A DNA stretch of 64,000 bases, from assembly GCF_023100685.1 (NCBI RefSeq), contig NZ_CP090064.1, positions 3,596,001 through 3,660,000 on the forward strand. Direction: 5' to 3'. Position numbers and translations under genes: made by a program. This document shows, in pieces, positions 1 to 13,087 of this stretch; positions within the stretch are counted from its first letter, which is position 1, and each line of letters starts with the position of its first letter. The DNA comes from Proteus vulgaris. GTDB lineage: Bacteria; Pseudomonadota; Gammaproteobacteria; Enterobacterales; Enterobacteriaceae. The notes under the pieces were generated by a model, which was not told the DNA's origin, did not search any database, and was given only the letters and a program-made list of their open reading frames with translations.

Positions 1-2078
<2,078 letters not shown>

Positions 2079-2192
2079 AAAAATATCCTCTTATTTACTG
2101 CTACTGAAACGATATGCTATTTAATTCATTCTTTTTCTGTAAATTCAGATTAGATTCTTTTCTCTTTATTCTCTCATCTGAAATGAGTTATT

Positions 2193-2263
2193 CGTGATCT
2201 GATTCATACTAATCTTTCAGGCAAAGTGATCTCACTTTTAGTCAAAAAGCAGATCACTTTTTA
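2193..2263. promoter_or_regulatory. candidate GntR operators between regulator and PTS operon
   Basis: The divergent region has a perfect palindrome AAAGTGA-TC-TCACTTT at 2223-2238 and a second element, AGATCACTTT at 2251-2260, which is the exact inverse of AAAGTGATCT at 2223-2232. GTGATCT also occurs at 2194-2200, and AAAGTGATCT recurs at 2377-2386 over the regulator's GTG start. This is the layout expected for a local repressor that controls both directions. The 2223-2260 arms followed by a T-rich run could also fold as a weak terminator or attenuator on the plus strand. Confidence 0.5.
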
Positions 2264-2379
2264 TTTTTTGATAACGTTCACATTTCAGAGGTATAAATGA
2301 TTATCTTATATATCAAAAAATTATATTCAGATAGATTAAATAAAGAGAGCCGATTTTAAGAATAAAAAGAGGTATAAAA

Positions 2380-3084
2380 GTGATCTACAAAGACATTGCA
2401 AAAAGCCTAAGAATTCAAATAAATTCGGCTGGATACCAAATTGGTGACCCTTTACCAGCAGAAAAATCATTAGCACAACAATACAACGTATCAAGAATGA
2501 CAATACGTAAAGCAGTGGATTTATTAGTGAACGCAGGATTATTAGAACGAAAACATGGTTCTGGTACTTATATTAAAGAAAAAGATGTTCATCATGAAAA
2601 TGCTAGCCTAAAAGGTTTTGTCGAACTAATGGCAAATACTGGTCACAATGTAAAAAGTGAAGTCATAGAATTTTGTGTTATTCCCTGCCCTTTATCTATC
2701 GCCAGTAAATTACGTATCAACTCAAATGAACGTATTTTTTATTCAAGGCGAATACGTTACGTCGATAATAAACCGCTTATTGTTGAAGACAGTTACATGC
2801 CTGTTAAATATTTTCATAATTTAACCTTAACCCATTTAGAAGGTTCTAAATTTGATTTTATTGAAAATATTTGCCAAATAAAAATATCAGGAAGTTATGA
2901 AACTTTTCACCCTATTATGCCTGATAGCAATATTTGTCAATTATTAAAAATAGAAACTAACATTCCAATATTAAGACTCAGCACATTATCATATAGCACT
3001 CAGGGCGATTATATTAACTATTCAATTATGTATAGAAACACTCAAGATTATATTGTTGAGTATCATTTAAAAAGAGAACAATAA
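2380..3084 (+). CDS. GntR family transcriptional regulator (HutC/UTRA type)
   Basis: This 234-residue regulator has an N-terminal GntR winged helix (about 1-72, with LPAEKSLAQQYNVSRMTIRK and the wing HGSGTYI) and a C-terminal UTRA ligand-binding domain (about 80-232). The start is GTG, preceded by AAGAGG 7-8 nt upstream. It is transcribed away from the alpha-glucoside PTS operon, so the likely effector is the phosphorylated sugar or a derivative; this is inference from position. A 10-mer found in the intergenic dyad also covers its start codon, which suggests autoregulation. It ends before a bidirectional terminator shared with hldE. Confidence 0.9.
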   Translation: MIYKDIAKSLRIQINSAGYQIGDPLPAEKSLAQQYNVSRMTIRKAVDLLVNAGLLERKHGSGTYIKEKDVHHENASLKGFVELMANTGHNVKSEVIEFCVIPCPLSIASKLRINSNERIFYSRRIRYVDNKPLIVEDSYMPVKYFHNLTLTHLEGSKFDFIENICQIKISGSYETFHPIMPDSNICQLLKIETNIPILRLSTLSYSTQGDYINYSIMYRNTQDYIVEYHLKREQ

Positions 3085-3133
3085 CCATTAATAAAAGTAT
3101 CATTAAAAATTTATAATAGTTGATCCTTTATTA

Positions 3134-3161
3134 TAAAAAAAGCACTCCAAAGAGTGCTTTT
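3134..3161. terminator. bidirectional rho-independent terminator (GntR gene / hldE)
   Basis: Ten-bp stem AAAAGCACTC / GAGTGCTTTT with a 4-nt loop and A/T tracts on both sides, located between two converging genes. Confidence 0.85.
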
Positions 3162-3179
3162 CGTCGTTAATTTATGCCA

Positions 3180-4604
3180 TTATTTCTTTTTAATCGCATT
3201 AATAATATTCGTTGTAGAAATGCCATCTTCAAAATTCAGCACTTTTACTTCACCGCCTGCAGCCCAAACTTCTTTACTACCCGCGATATCTTCAGGTTTA
3301 TAATCCCCACCTTTGACTAAAATATCTGGTAAGACAGAGGCAATTAAGCGCTGTGGTGTATCTTCCTCAAACGCAACAACCCAGTCTACTGCACCTAAGG
3401 CTCCAAGCACTGTCATACGCTGCTCTAATGGGTTAACAGGACGTGTTTCACCTTTTAATCGCTTAGTCGATGCATCACTATTTACAGCAACAATAAGGCG
3501 GTCACCTAATTTACGTGCATTTGCTAAATAACTGACATGGCCTGCGTGAAGAATATCAAAACATCCATTAGTCATCACAATGCGCTCACCGCGCTGACGT
3601 GCTAATTCAACTGCCTGTTTTAATTGTTCTTCTTCCATTATACCAAAACCGTTGTCGGCACGACCACGAATGGCATTTTCCAGTTCAATAGGTGATACTG
3701 TCGATGTCCCTAATTTACCCACCACAACACCCGCAGCTGCATTTGCAAGGAAACAGGCTTCACTTAAAGGTTTACCTGCAGCTAAAGAGGTTGCTAATAC
3801 ACCTATTACAGTGTCGCCCGCACCAGTAACATCATAAACTTCTTGGGCTTGTGTTGGTAAGTGTAATGGCGCTTCATTCGCTCGAATAAGGCTCATTCCA
3901 CGTTCAGAACGTGTGATCAGTAAAGCATCAAGCTCTAAATCTCGAACTAATTGAGTACCTTTTTCCACTAGCTCATCATCGTTTTTACAAACGCCGACAA
4001 CTTGTTCAAATTCTGACATATTTGGCGTTAATAACGTTGCGCCACGATAACGCTCAAAATCACACCCTTTAGGATCGATTAATACTGGAACACCCGCTTT
4101 CTTTGCAAGTTGGATCATTTCTTGAACATGAGAAAGTGCGCCTTTCGCGTAATCTGATAAAATCAGTGCGCCAATAGAAGGCAAGGCTTGTTGAATTCGT
4201 TCATAGATAGGTTGAGGGTCAACATTGCTAAACCCTTCTTCAAAATCAAGACGGATTAATTGTTGATTACGTGAAAGCACTCGTAATTTTGTAATGGTTG
4301 GATGTGTCGCAACAGAGACAAAATCACAGCGTACATTGACCTGATTTAATGTATTACTCAATGCTTTGGCGGCTTCATCAATACCCGTTAAACCCACTAA
4401 ACGTGAATTAGCACCAAGTGAAGCAATATTCATTGCCACGTTTGCCGCACCACCGGGACGCTCTTCTGTGGTATCTACTTTGACCACTGGCACTGGGGCT
4501 TCTGGTGAAATACGGCTTGTGGGGCCATACCAATAGCGGTCTAACATGACGTCACCGACAACCAGTACATTGGCCTTATTAAAATCCGGCAGCGTTACTT
4601 TCAT
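3180..4604 (-). CDS. hldE: bifunctional D-glycero-beta-D-manno-heptose-7-phosphate kinase / heptose-1-phosphate adenylyltransferase
   Basis: HldE (RfaE) makes ADP-heptose for the LPS inner core in the cytoplasm. The N-terminal ribokinase-like domain (about residues 1-315) starts [20 protein letters not shown] and has the VTGAGDT anion-hole motif. The C-terminal nucleotidyltransferase domain (about 335-474) has [12 protein letters not shown] with the HxGH motif. Residues for both reactions are in place. An upstream in-frame ATG at 4649 exists, but the ATG at 4604 has GGAG six bases before it and matches the E. coli N-terminus, giving 474 residues (477 in E. coli). It follows glnE with a 95-base gap, as in the E. 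coli ygiF-glnE-hldE order. Confidence 0.96.
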   Translation of the reverse strand: MKVTLPDFNKANVLVVGDVMLDRYWYGPTSRISPEAPVPVVKVDTTEERPGGAANVAMNIASLGANSRLVGLTGIDEAAKALSNTLNQVNVRCDFVSVATHPTITKLRVLSRNQQLIRLDFEEGFSNVDPQPIYERIQQALPSIGALILSDYAKGALSHVQEMIQLAKKAGVPVLIDPKGCDFERYRGATLLTPNMSEFEQVVGVCKNDDELVEKGTQLVRDLELDALLITRSERGMSLIRANEAPLHLPTQAQEVYDVTGAGDTVIGVLATSLAAGKPLSEACFLANAAAGVVVGKLGTSTVSPIELENAIRGRADNGFGIMEEEQLKQAVELARQRGERIVMTNGCFDILHAGHVSYLANARKLGDRLIVAVNSDASTKRLKGETRPVNPLEQRMTVLGALGAVDWVVAFEEDTPQRLIASVLPDILVKGGDYKPEDIAGSKEVWAAGGEVKVLNFEDGISTTNIINAIKKK

Positions 4605-4699
4605 CCCATACTCCACATTTATTTTCAAAATAAGCCGAAATAATACCATAACTTGTTAAGCAAAAAGAGACACTCATAAGCGTTCCTGCTAACAAACCC

Positions 4700-7540
4700 T
4701 TATTCTTGCTCACCAAGCCACTTTTGCTTGCTTTTTAATACGTGTTCTCGCTCTACAATAAAACAATTGTTATCGACAATCGCAGGTAACGCTTGTAGTG
4801 CAAGATGGTGTAATTCATTACGTAATGTGACATAAGCATGTGTTAAAGCCTGAGCTTCTTCTTCATCCATCACTTGATATTTTGCCATTAACTCAAAAAT
4901 ACGCACATTATCAGACCAACGTGTTAATGCAGGATATTGATGAGAAAAACGCAATACCAAATATTGAGCGATAAATTCAATATCGGTAATACCGCCTGAT
5001 GAGGTTTTTAAATCAAACTTGTCTGCTTGTGTTGGTGCAAGATGTTGCACCATTTTTTGGCGCATTTCGCGCACTTCATGTTGTAATACATTAGCATCAC
5101 GAGAAAGGCATAATGTTTCGTGGCGAATACGAGAAAACATCTGTTGTAGTTGCTCATCACCATAAATCATTCTGGCTCTAATTAAGGCTTGATGCTCCCA
5201 TGTCCATGCTTCATTTTTCTGATATTCATCGAAAGCTTGGATCGTACTTACTAACATTCCTGATTCACCGGAAGGGCGTAAACGCGCATCAACTTCATAC
5301 AAGACGCCAGAGGAGGTTCGTGTACTAAATAAATGGATAATGCGTTGAGCTAGGCGCAAATAAAACTGACGAGCATCAATCTGTTTTGCTCCAGTTGTCA
5401 CGATATTCATTGGACAGTCTAATAAAAACACCAAGTCTAAATCTGAGCTATAGCCTAATTCCCATCCCCCTAATTTGCCGTACCCAATCACCGAAAAACC
5501 TAGCCCATCACGATTGGCTAAATGTTCAGGCTCACCATAACGCTTCACCATATATGACCAAGCTTGATGAACAACAGCATGAATGATGGCTTCCGCTAGA
5601 TATGTTAAGTGATCGCTAACTTTCATCACGGGTAATACACCCGTGATGTCTTCCGCAGCAATGCGCAACAGTTGAGCTTGTTTAAATTGGCGCAGTGCTT
5701 CTAGTCGTTGTTCTTCATCTTCTTCTGGTACACGTAATAAATATTGACGTAATTCATCACGATACGCATCTAAAGGTAGTGGCTGATAGAGTGAATTAGG
5801 ATCAAGTAATTCATCTAACAGTAAAGGATGAAGTGCCAACTGTTCTGCTATCATCGGAGATGCTGCACATAATCGTATAACATGAGTGAGAACTTCATCA
5901 GACTCTTGCATCAACTCTAAATAGGTTGTACGACTCACAATACTTAATAGTAACGGGGTAACTCGTTGTAACGTAACTAACGTTTGAGGTTGTTGGCAAA
6001 TCTTAGCCAGTAATTTTGGCATTAATGTATCAAGAACATCTCGCCCTCTCGGCCCTATCGTTCGCTTACCAATATCTTGGCGAAATATCTGTAACGTCTG
6101 ATTAATCGCATTCAGTGACTCAACCGTAAGTGATTGATGAAGTAATGACGACGTTTCAGGCAAACGCCCAAGTAACCAGAGACGTTTAAACTCAGAGATA
6201 TCCTCTTCTTCATCATTTTCATCTTCTTCACCAATCAATTGCGTGAAAATAACAGAAACAGCCTGCATTTTGTGGCTAATTTCTTGATAAAGCGTTTCCC
6301 AATTATCATATCCCATTGCAAAAGTGAGCCGCGCTTTATCCTCTTCATTATCTGGTAAGGTTTGCGTCTGCTGATCACCAATGGATTGTAATAAGTTTTC
6401 TAATCGACGAAGAAAGAGATAGCTTTCAGCTAATTGTGCTGTTTCTTTTTCTGTTAATAATTCAAGCGTTGTGATCGCCTTTAATACTGTTAATAGTGAG
6501 TTACTCTGTAGATCAGGCTCTCTGCCACCGCGAATTAACTGAAAAACTTGTGTAATAAATTCAATTTCACGAATGCCACCTGCACCGAGTTTTATGTTAT
6601 CAATCATGCCACGGCGACGTACTTCACGACTTATCATGGATTTCATATTTCGTAGCGATTGAATAACACTGAAATCAATATAGCGGCGATAAACAAAAGG
6701 ACGTAGCATTTGACGTAAAACTTGGCAATACGCTTTCTTTTCTGCCCCTAATACGCGCGCTTTGATCATTGCATAGCGCTCCCAGTCTCGCCCTTGCTCT
6801 TGGTAATAATCTTCAAGCGCTGCAAAACTCATTACCAAAGGCCCACTTTCGCCAAATGGACGCAATCGCATATCAACACGATAGACGAAGCCATCAATAG
6901 TGTGTTGATCCAGTACTTTAATCAGCTTTTGGCCTAATCGTGTAAAAAACTGAGCATTATCAAGCTCTCGACGTCCACCTTGGGTAAATCCATTTTCAGG
7001 ATAAGCAAAAATTAAGTCGATATCAGAAGAAAAATTAAGTTCAAATCCACCTAATTTCCCCATACCTAAGATCAGAAATGGTTGAGGTTTACCTTCACTA
7101 TCACAAGGTGTTCCCCATTGTTGGCAACATTGCTGATAAAGCGTGTCTCTTGCGACACAAATTAGGGTTTCAGCCAGTACACTTAAATGTTTTAGCGCAC
7201 AAGGGATATCGCCTAATTGGAAAAATTGTAACCATGCAATGCGCACTAATTGTTGATGGCGAAATTGACGTAAGATCCGCATAACATCATCTTCATTATT
7301 AACATTGGCTAACATTGCTGTTAGTTGAGTTTCATAACTCTGCCATTCGATACCTGTGGGTGGATTCTGCCTGATATCAGTCAACCATTGAGGATTAACT
7401 CGAAAATGCTCGGTGGCAAAGGGACTAAATGCAAGAAATTGTTGTTCTTGTTCACTAAAAGGTGCCAGCGCATTAAGTTGAGAAGAAAAACCACACTGTG
7501 CTTTATCCCACAATGATTGAAGTACACTGATAACAGACAT
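4700..7540 (-). CDS. glnE: bifunctional glutamine synthetase adenylyltransferase / adenylyl-removing enzyme
   Basis: GlnE adds AMP to glutamine synthetase when nitrogen is plentiful and removes it when nitrogen is short, in response to the PII protein. At 946 residues it has the same length as the E. coli enzyme. Two nucleotidyltransferase domains are visible: an N-terminal one with [18 protein letters not shown] near residue 155, and a C-terminal one with [18 protein letters not shown] near residue 690. Each has the paired Asp residues that bind metal. The gene sits 26 bases after the ygiF-like gene and upstream of hldE, so the three are probably one transcript. Confidence 0.97.
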   Translation of the reverse strand: MSVISVLQSLWDKAQCGFSSQLNALAPFSEQEQQFLAFSPFATEHFRVNPQWLTDIRQNPPTGIEWQSYETQLTAMLANVNNEDDVMRILRQFRHQQLVRIAWLQFFQLGDIPCALKHLSVLAETLICVARDTLYQQCCQQWGTPCDSEGKPQPFLILGMGKLGGFELNFSSDIDLIFAYPENGFTQGGRRELDNAQFFTRLGQKLIKVLDQHTIDGFVYRVDMRLRPFGESGPLVMSFAALEDYYQEQGRDWERYAMIKARVLGAEKKAYCQVLRQMLRPFVYRRYIDFSVIQSLRNMKSMISREVRRRGMIDNIKLGAGGIREIEFITQVFQLIRGGREPDLQSNSLLTVLKAITTLELLTEKETAQLAESYLFLRRLENLLQSIGDQQTQTLPDNEEDKARLTFAMGYDNWETLYQEISHKMQAVSVIFTQLIGEEDENDEEEDISEFKRLWLLGRLPETSSLLHQSLTVESLNAINQTLQIFRQDIGKRTIGPRGRDVLDTLMPKLLAKICQQPQTLVTLQRVTPLLLSIVSRTTYLELMQESDEVLTHVIRLCAASPMIAEQLALHPLLLDELLDPNSLYQPLPLDAYRDELRQYLLRVPEEDEEQRLEALRQFKQAQLLRIAAEDITGVLPVMKVSDHLTYLAEAIIHAVVHQAWSYMVKRYGEPEHLANRDGLGFSVIGYGKLGGWELGYSSDLDLVFLLDCPMNIVTTGAKQIDARQFYLRLAQRIIHLFSTRTSSGVLYEVDARLRPSGESGMLVSTIQAFDEYQKNEAWTWEHQALIRARMIYGDEQLQQMFSRIRHETLCLSRDANVLQHEVREMRQKMVQHLAPTQADKFDLKTSSGGITDIEFIAQYLVLRFSHQYPALTRWSDNVRIFELMAKYQVMDEEEAQALTHAYVTLRNELHHLALQALPAIVDNNCFIVEREHVLKSKQKWLGEQE

Positions 7541-7566
7541 AAATAGACTCTCACGTTGTCAGGAAA

Positions 7567-8490
7567 TTAAGCAATAGACAGTAACCACGACGTAGAAGAT
7601 AACTTAAAGTTCAGCCATAAAACGTGATAATAGTCGGTTGCGGTTGTAAATGTTAACGGTGAAATTGCATTGAGTGACTGTTGCATAAATTCAGGCAGAT
7701 CAGATTGTTTTTTGCACCAATCTGAAAATAACGCCAACATTGCTGGCATAGTAATTGTCGGAGGTGTTGGATTAGCAAAAATAGCTTCTTCTAATGCCTG
7801 TATTGCACTTAACCATTTTGTAAGTTGTTGTGCCGTTGTATCACTAGGAGACAGATTCACGACACTCAACGATAACGCAGGTTTATCTTTTGCCAGATAA
7901 TAACCTCGAGCTGCTTTACTGCGAGAGGCAAGACGTAATCCACCTTTTTCACCTAAATACGTCGCTAATGCAATAACGTCTGACACCTTACCTTTTTTAA
8001 GTTCTAGCTCAAACTCTTCAATCGGTAATTCATATTGCTCAGTACGAATAGCGCCTTGATCTAAAACCACTTCTATTTGACTATCTTGATACTCAACAAG
8101 CCAGATTTCACGATAAAAATCCGTATGAAATAACACATTAAGCTGGGATTCTAATAAAGCTAGATCCGTTTTTTCTGGCCAGATTTCTGCGGGAAAGCGA
8201 GCTAAATCTAATTTAGGTTGTGTTAACTCAACATTATATTCTGGACGTTGATGCAAACCTGCAACAACTTTGCCGGCTGTTTTAATTGTCATTTCATAAC
8301 TGTCATCAACACCACGAATACGCAGCCCCATATCCCAACGACGAATTTGATTATCTGTCGTCTCAAAGTAAAGATTAGTCAGCTTTTTGGGTGCAGAGTG
8401 CTGATGTGGTAGAGTCAGAATGCGCTGAATAATATGAGGAATAGCGGCAGGTATGGCACTCATTTTGAGTTCGGTTTCTAATTGGCTCAT
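7567..8490 (-). CDS. ygiF: CYTH domain protein, YgiF-like inorganic triphosphatase with shortened C-terminus
   Basis: The CYTH signature ExExK is at residues 5-9 (ETELK), followed by the expected Arg/Lys/Glu-rich tunnel strands (RRWDMGLRIRG, YEMTIKTAG, EFELELKKG, SRSKAARGY). E. coli YgiF hydrolyses inorganic triphosphate and joins a CYTH domain (about 200 residues) to a CHAD domain, 433 residues in all. Here the protein is 307 residues: the CYTH part is complete, but only about 100 residues follow, and I see no CHAD-like histidine pattern. The stop lies 26 bases before glnE, so no lost CHAD exon or frameshift remnant fits between them. Triphosphatase activity is plausible; a CHAD-linked polyphosphate role is doubtful. 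Confidence 0.85.
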   Translation of the reverse strand: MSQLETELKMSAIPAAIPHIIQRILTLPHQHSAPKKLTNLYFETTDNQIRRWDMGLRIRGVDDSYEMTIKTAGKVVAGLHQRPEYNVELTQPKLDLARFPAEIWPEKTDLALLESQLNVLFHTDFYREIWLVEYQDSQIEVVLDQGAIRTEQYELPIEEFELELKKGKVSDVIALATYLGEKGGLRLASRSKAARGYYLAKDKPALSLSVVNLSPSDTTAQQLTKWLSAIQALEEAIFANPTPPTITMPAMLALFSDWCKKQSDLPEFMQQSLNAISPLTFTTATDYYHVLWLNFKLSSTSWLLSIA

Positions 8491-8709
8491 TCTATTTCCC
8501 TTAAGTAAATCAATTGATTAGTAAAATATTTGACGCATTTTCATTTAGCAAGTGATAGCCTAATAACAATAATGAATAAAAGGCAGATTACCCCTATATT
8601 CTACCAGTTAAGACTGTTCTCATTCTGGTTTACTATTTGCTTACGCAAACTTTACTCTTTAGTATCAGTAAAAATATTCTCTTGTATAGATAAAAAAGTT
8701 GAAAACATA

Positions 8710-9330
8710 ATGCGAAAATTACCCTTACTTTTTATTTCCTTACTTGGCTTAGGTGTTTCTCTGAGCTCACACGCAGAAACTCGCTATGTTTCCGATGAAT
8801 TATCCACTTATGTGCATAGTGGACCAGGAAATCAGTACCGAATTGTTGGCTCTTTAAATTCAGGTTCAACAGTGACCGTACTTTCTCGCAATGCGGCAAC
8901 AGGTTATGTACAAATTAAAGATGATAAAGATCGTACTGTCTGGTTGCCAGAAAACCAACTAAGCGCCCAACCAAGTATGCGTACTCGTATTCCTGCTATG
9001 GAAAAAGAGATCCAAACACTACGCGATAAACTAGCGAATATCGACCAAAGCTGGAATCAACGTACTATAGATATGCAAAATAAAGTCTCAAACAGCGATG
9101 ACATAATCAACGGTTTGAAAAAAGAAAATGAGCAGATGAGAACAAAACTTGCGGTTGCTGAGAAAAAACTCGATTTTGCTAATCAACAGTTAGATGATCG
9201 ACAACGTGACATCATCTTACAGTGGTTTATGTATGGTGGTGGTGTTGCTGGTGCGGGTCTTATTTTTGGTCTGATCCTTCCGCATATCATTCCTCGTCGC
9301 CGTAAACGCAACGATCGTTGGATGAACTAA
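8710..9330 (+). CDS. ygiM: YgiM family SH3-domain membrane-anchored protein
   Basis: The 206-residue protein has a signal peptide (MRKLPLLFISLLGLGVSLSS, cleavage after SHA), a bacterial SH3 domain (about 24-90), a coiled-coil (about 95-165) and a C-terminal membrane helix (WFMYGGGVAGAGLIFGLILP) ending in a basic tail, RRRKRNDRWMN. This matches E. coli YgiM (206 residues) across its length; the function is not established. The open frame continues upstream to 8530, but that part does not resemble the family and would bury the signal peptide, so the ATG at 8710 is chosen. It lies directly upstream of cca, as in E. coli. Confidence 0.93.
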   Translation: MRKLPLLFISLLGLGVSLSSHAETRYVSDELSTYVHSGPGNQYRIVGSLNSGSTVTVLSRNAATGYVQIKDDKDRTVWLPENQLSAQPSMRTRIPAMEKEIQTLRDKLANIDQSWNQRTIDMQNKVSNSDDIINGLKKENEQMRTKLAVAEKKLDFANQQLDDRQRDIILQWFMYGGGVAGAGLIFGLILPHIIPRRRKRNDRWMN

Positions 9331-9357
9331 TATTCAGCCAAAAGGAATCATGATCCC

Positions 9358-10596
9358 GTGAAAATATACCTTGTTGGTGGCGCTGTGCGTGACCAATTAT
9401 TACAGATACCTGTAAAAGACAGAGATTGGGTTGTTGTTGGCGCAACACCCGATGAACTGTTACAACAAGGCTATCAACAAGTTGGCAAAGATTTTCCCGT
9501 TTTTCTTCATCCTGATACACATGAAGAATATGCCCTTGCGCGTACGGAAAGAAAATCGGGTTCTGGCTACACGGGATTTACCTGCTACGCCGCACCGGAT
9601 GTTACCTTAGAAGATGATTTAGCCCGTCGAGATCTCACCATAAACGCTATTGCTTATTCTGCTAATAGCGAATATATCGATCCTTACCACGGCATAGATG
9701 ACATCAATGCAAGATTACTTCGCCATGTCTCTGACGCATTTTCAGAAGATCCCTTAAGAGTTTTACGTGTTGCACGATTTGCGGCTCGATTTGCGCCTTT
9801 AGGTTTTAGCGTAGCACCAGAAACACTACAGTTAATGAAAGTAATGGCGCAAAGTGGCGAACTAAACGCACTAACGGCAGAACGTGTTTGGAAAGAGACT
9901 GAAAAAGCCCTTGAGAGCCATGCTCCTCAGGTTTACTTTGAAGTTTTACGCCAGTGCGGTGCTTTAAAGGTTCTTTTTCCCGAAATTGATGCCTTATTTG
10001 GCGTACCGGCCCCTGAAAAATGGCATCCTGAAATTGATACAGGCGTTCACACCATGATGGTGCTTAGTATCGCCAGTCAATTAACAGATGATATTGCTGT
10101 GCGTTTTAGTGCCTTATGTCATGATCTAGGAAAAGGAACAACCCCACCTGAAAAATGGCCTCATCATCATGGGCATGGTCCTGCTGGCGTACCTTTAGTT
10201 GAAGCATTGTGTCAACGATATCGTATTCCAAATCACATTCGTGATTTAGCTCGCTTAACGGCAAGATTTCACGATCATATCCATCGTATTGATAGAATGC
10301 GCCCTTCTAAAATTATCCGCTTATTTGATGCCATTGATGCATGGCGAAAACCTGAACGTGTTGAACAATTAGCGATGGTCAGTGAAGCGGATGCTAGAGG
10401 ACGTCTAGGGTTAGAAAACCTAGCTTATCCACAACGTTCTTTTCTTTGCCAAGCTTTTGCTATAGCAAATAATGTGGATATAAAGCCAATCATTGAAAGT
10501 GGATTAAAGGGCAGCGCAATACGAGAAGCATTAACAAAACAACGAGAAGTCGCGATTATAAAATGGAAATCGCGACTTAATCAGGATAACGAATAA
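9358..10596 (+). CDS. cca: multifunctional CCA tRNA nucleotidyltransferase / phosphohydrolase
   Basis: Cca adds or repairs the 3' CCA of tRNAs; the gammaproteobacterial type carries an HD phosphohydrolase domain. Visible are GGAVRDQLL, the metal-binding [16 protein letters not shown], and the C-terminal HD region with CHDLGKG and HHHGHG (about 255-275). Its length of 412 residues equals that of E. coli Cca. The start is GTG, preceded by AAAGGA. Its stop codon directly abuts the stop codon of the converging folB (no base between). In E. coli, uppP lies between cca and folB; it is absent here. Confidence 0.97.
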   Translation: MKIYLVGGAVRDQLLQIPVKDRDWVVVGATPDELLQQGYQQVGKDFPVFLHPDTHEEYALARTERKSGSGYTGFTCYAAPDVTLEDDLARRDLTINAIAYSANSEYIDPYHGIDDINARLLRHVSDAFSEDPLRVLRVARFAARFAPLGFSVAPETLQLMKVMAQSGELNALTAERVWKETEKALESHAPQVYFEVLRQCGALKVLFPEIDALFGVPAPEKWHPEIDTGVHTMMVLSIASQLTDDIAVRFSALCHDLGKGTTPPEKWPHHHGHGPAGVPLVEALCQRYRIPNHIRDLARLTARFHDHIHRIDRMRPSKIIRLFDAIDAWRKPERVEQLAMVSEADARGRLGLENLAYPQRSFLCQAFAIANNVDIKPIIESGLKGSAIREALTKQREVAIIKWKSRLNQDNE

Positions 10597-10947
10597 TTAA
10601 GCTTTACGCTCAATAATCACACCCACACTTGTCGCTTGTGCTACCGCGCCTGGTTTAGCTAATTTTATTTTTACTCTAGGTACAGCAAATTGCGTTATCA
10701 AAAGCTGTGCCACTTCTTCTGCGACACGTTCAACCAGCTCAAAACGTCGCGTCTCAACATAATCAATAATTGCACTACTTACACTTGCATAGTCTAAACA
10801 ATCAGCAACATCATCAGTTTGGGACGCGCGTTTGTTATCCCATTCCATTTCGATATCGAACACTAATTTTTGTTTTATGTTTTTTTCCCAATCATAAACA
10901 CCGATTGTGGTTATTACTGATAATTGCTCAATAAATACGATATCCAT
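10597..10947 (-). CDS. folB: dihydroneopterin aldolase
   Basis: FolB converts dihydroneopterin to hydroxymethyl-dihydropterin and glycolaldehyde in folate synthesis. The protein (116 residues from the ATG) starts MDIVFIEQLSVITTIGVYDW and contains the conserved RFELVERVAEEVAQLL and KPGAVAQATSVGVIIER segments. A GTG at 10950 is an alternative start that adds one residue. It converges on cca with no intergenic base, so neither gene has a separate terminator there. Confidence 0.96.
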   Translation of the reverse strand: MDIVFIEQLSVITTIGVYDWEKNIKQKLVFDIEMEWDNKRASQTDDVADCLDYASVSSAIIDYVETRRFELVERVAEEVAQLLITQFAVPRVKIKLAKPGAVAQATSVGVIIERKA

Positions 10948-11051
10948 CACGTCATCTCTTATTTTTTCTGCTCATCGGATACCACTTCCGATGAAATATG
11001 CGTATTATCCATACATGCCTAACGAACTTACATAAACATTGGAGAATACAA

Positions 11052-11708
11052 ATGAGTGCTAACGCACTTGGAATGATCATCTTCGCCTACTTGTGCGGCT
11101 CAATCTCCAGCGCGATATTGATTTGCCGATTGGCAAGATTACCTGATCCAAGAAAATCCGGCTCTGGCAATCCCGGAGCGACCAACGTCCTACGTATTGG
11201 TGGAAAAGCGGCCGCTGCGGCAGTTCTTATCTGTGACGTCCTAAAAGGGATGATCCCTGTTTGGCTCGCCTATTACTTAAATGTGCCTCCTTTTTACCTT
11301 GGCATTGTTGCCATTGCGGCTTGCCTTGGGCATATCTACCCGGTTTTCTTCCACTTTAAGGGCGGAAAAGGGGTTGCAACAGCCTTTGGTGCTATCGCCG
11401 CTATTGGTTGGGATTTAAGTGGTCTTATTGCTGGAACTTGGTTACTCACCGTATTACTCAGTGGCTATTCATCACTTGGCGCCATCATCAGCGCATTGCT
11501 CGCCCCTTTTTATGTATGGTGGTTTAAGCCAGAATTCACTTATCCTGTTGCTTTACTATCATGTCTGGTACTTTACCGTCATCATGACAATATTCAACGT
11601 TTATGGCGAGGTCAAGAGAGCCGGATCTGGCATAAGTTAAAGAAGAAAACTGAAAAAACAGAAAAAGAAATTATTCAAGAAGCGAAAGAGCAAGAAAAAG
11701 AAGACTAA
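11052..11708 (+). CDS. plsY: glycerol-3-phosphate acyltransferase PlsY
   Basis: This inner-membrane enzyme transfers the acyl group from acyl-phosphate to glycerol-3-phosphate, the first step of phospholipid synthesis. The family motifs are present: [11 protein letters not shown] (about 36-47), [18 protein letters not shown] (about 93-110) and several hydrophobic helices. The start at 11052 has GGAG 8-11 bases upstream and matches the family N-terminus, giving 218 residues (205 in E. coli). The extra length is a charged Lys/Glu-rich C-terminal tail. It is divergent from folB and converges on tsaD. Confidence 0.95.
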   Translation: MSANALGMIIFAYLCGSISSAILICRLARLPDPRKSGSGNPGATNVLRIGGKAAAAAVLICDVLKGMIPVWLAYYLNVPPFYLGIVAIAACLGHIYPVFFHFKGGKGVATAFGAIAAIGWDLSGLIAGTWLLTVLLSGYSSLGAIISALLAPFYVWWFKPEFTYPVALLSCLVLYRHHDNIQRLWRGQESRIWHKLKKKTEKTEKEIIQEAKEQEKED

Positions 11709-11738
11709 TTTCACTCAGTTTTAAAGATAAATGACACA

Positions 11739-11766
11739 AAAAAGCCACTTCAACAGTGGCTTTTCT
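11739..11766. terminator. bidirectional terminator between plsY and tsaD
   Basis: Stem AAAGCCACT / AGTGGCTTT with a short CAAC-containing loop, flanked by A and T tracts. Confidence 0.85.
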
Positions 11767-11778
11767 TTTACTGATACG

Positions 11779-12801
11779 TTATTTATTTTCCAGTGCAGGC
11801 AATTCTGCCAATGGCCAGCGTGGTCTTACAGTCACACTTAATGGGCCTTCTGTACCACCTTTAAAACGGATCATACCTGCTAATGCGATCATCGCGCCAT
11901 TATCGGTACATAATTCGGGGCGAGCATAGAAAACCTCACCACCTAATTGTTTCATAACCGCTTCCATTTTGGCTCGTAATGTACGATTTGCACTCACGCC
12001 ACCGGCCATCACTAAACGTTTAAAGCCCGTCTGTTCTAAAGCTCTACGACATTTTATCGCCAAAGTATCAACAACAGCATCCTCAAAAGCACGAGCGATA
12101 TCTGCGCGAGTTTGGTCTGAATCATCATTTTGACGAATAGTATTAGCTGCAAAGGTTTTCAAGCCTGAAAAACTAAAATCAAGCCCTGGCCGGTCTGTCA
12201 TTGGGCGAGGGAAAACAAATCGCCCTTCTGTACCTTGTTGCGCCATTTTTGATAATACAGGTCCCCCCGGGTAATCTAATCCCAGTAACTTAGCCGTTTT
12301 ATCAAAGGCTTCACCCGCAGCATCATCAATAGATTCACCTAATAAGGAGTATTCACCAATTCCTGTCACACTAATTAATTGTGTATGACCACCTGAAACC
12401 AGTAGGGCAACAAAAGGAAATTCAGGCGTTTTTTCTTCAAGCATTGGTGCTAATAAATGGCCTTCCATATGATGAACTGGAATAGCAGGAACATCCCACG
12501 CAAAAGCGAGTGAGCGTCCGATAGTCGCTCCCACCAATAATGCACCAACAAGGCCTGGGCCTGCAGTGTAAGCAACAGCATCAATATCTTTTGCCGTTAA
12601 ATTTGCTTCTTTTAGTGCGGCTTGGATAAGAGGCACTGTTTTACGGATATGATCCCGTGAAGCAAGCTCAGGCACCACACCACCATAATCAGCGTGCAGT
12701 TTAATTTGACTATAAAGTTGATTCGCTAATAAACCGGCTTTATCATCATAAATTGCAATACCGGTTTCATCACAAGATGTTTCAATACCTAAAACTCGCA
12801 T
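11779..12801 (-). CDS. tsaD: tRNA N6-threonylcarbamoyladenosine transferase subunit TsaD
   Basis: TsaD works with TsaB and TsaE to place t6A at position 37 of ANN-decoding tRNAs. The 340-residue protein starts [20 protein letters not shown] and has the metal-binding HHMEGH motif near residues 110-115, LVSGGHTQL, and [10 protein letters not shown] near residue 272, all typical of the Kae1/Qri7/YgjD family. It is transcribed divergently from rpsU, the same arrangement as in E. coli. Confidence 0.97.
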   Translation of the reverse strand: MRVLGIETSCDETGIAIYDDKAGLLANQLYSQIKLHADYGGVVPELASRDHIRKTVPLIQAALKEANLTAKDIDAVAYTAGPGLVGALLVGATIGRSLAFAWDVPAIPVHHMEGHLLAPMLEEKTPEFPFVALLVSGGHTQLISVTGIGEYSLLGESIDDAAGEAFDKTAKLLGLDYPGGPVLSKMAQQGTEGRFVFPRPMTDRPGLDFSFSGLKTFAANTIRQNDDSDQTRADIARAFEDAVVDTLAIKCRRALEQTGFKRLVMAGGVSANRTLRAKMEAVMKQLGGEVFYARPELCTDNGAMIALAGMIRFKGGTEGPLSVTVRPRWPLAELPALENK

Positions 12802-13040
12802 AACGCTTCCAAATTCTTCTTCGCAGACTCGCGTAATAAATCAATTGTACCATTATTTCGGTGATTTTATACGCCTTCGCAACATCTTTTACATACCAGC
12901 ATGTGACAAATTCCTTTTTCTGGTCTATAATTATTCACCTATTTTAAGTGATTTAAATGTGTGGTTAGCAACTTTCGCTTTTTGTGTACTCACTAAAAAG
13001 ACACAAAAGTGGGAGTTTGCGTTTCAATTTTGTGCATCTC

Positions 13041-13087
13041 TTTACAAAGTGCCCTGCTTTGAAGTAAAATTCCGCACCATTTTAAAT
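13041..13087 (+). promoter_or_regulatory. candidate tandem sigma-70 promoters of the rpsU-dnaG-rpoD operon
   Basis: Two hexamer pairs fit: TTTACA (13041-13046), 18 bases, TAAAAT (13065-13070); and TTGAAG (13059-13064), 17 bases, TTAAAT (13082-13087). Tandem promoters ahead of rpsU are known in E. coli. A small dyad GCTGGC-N9-GCCAGC follows at 13092-13112 in the leader. An open frame over this region (12845-13105) has no family resemblance and is not called. Confidence 0.55.
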
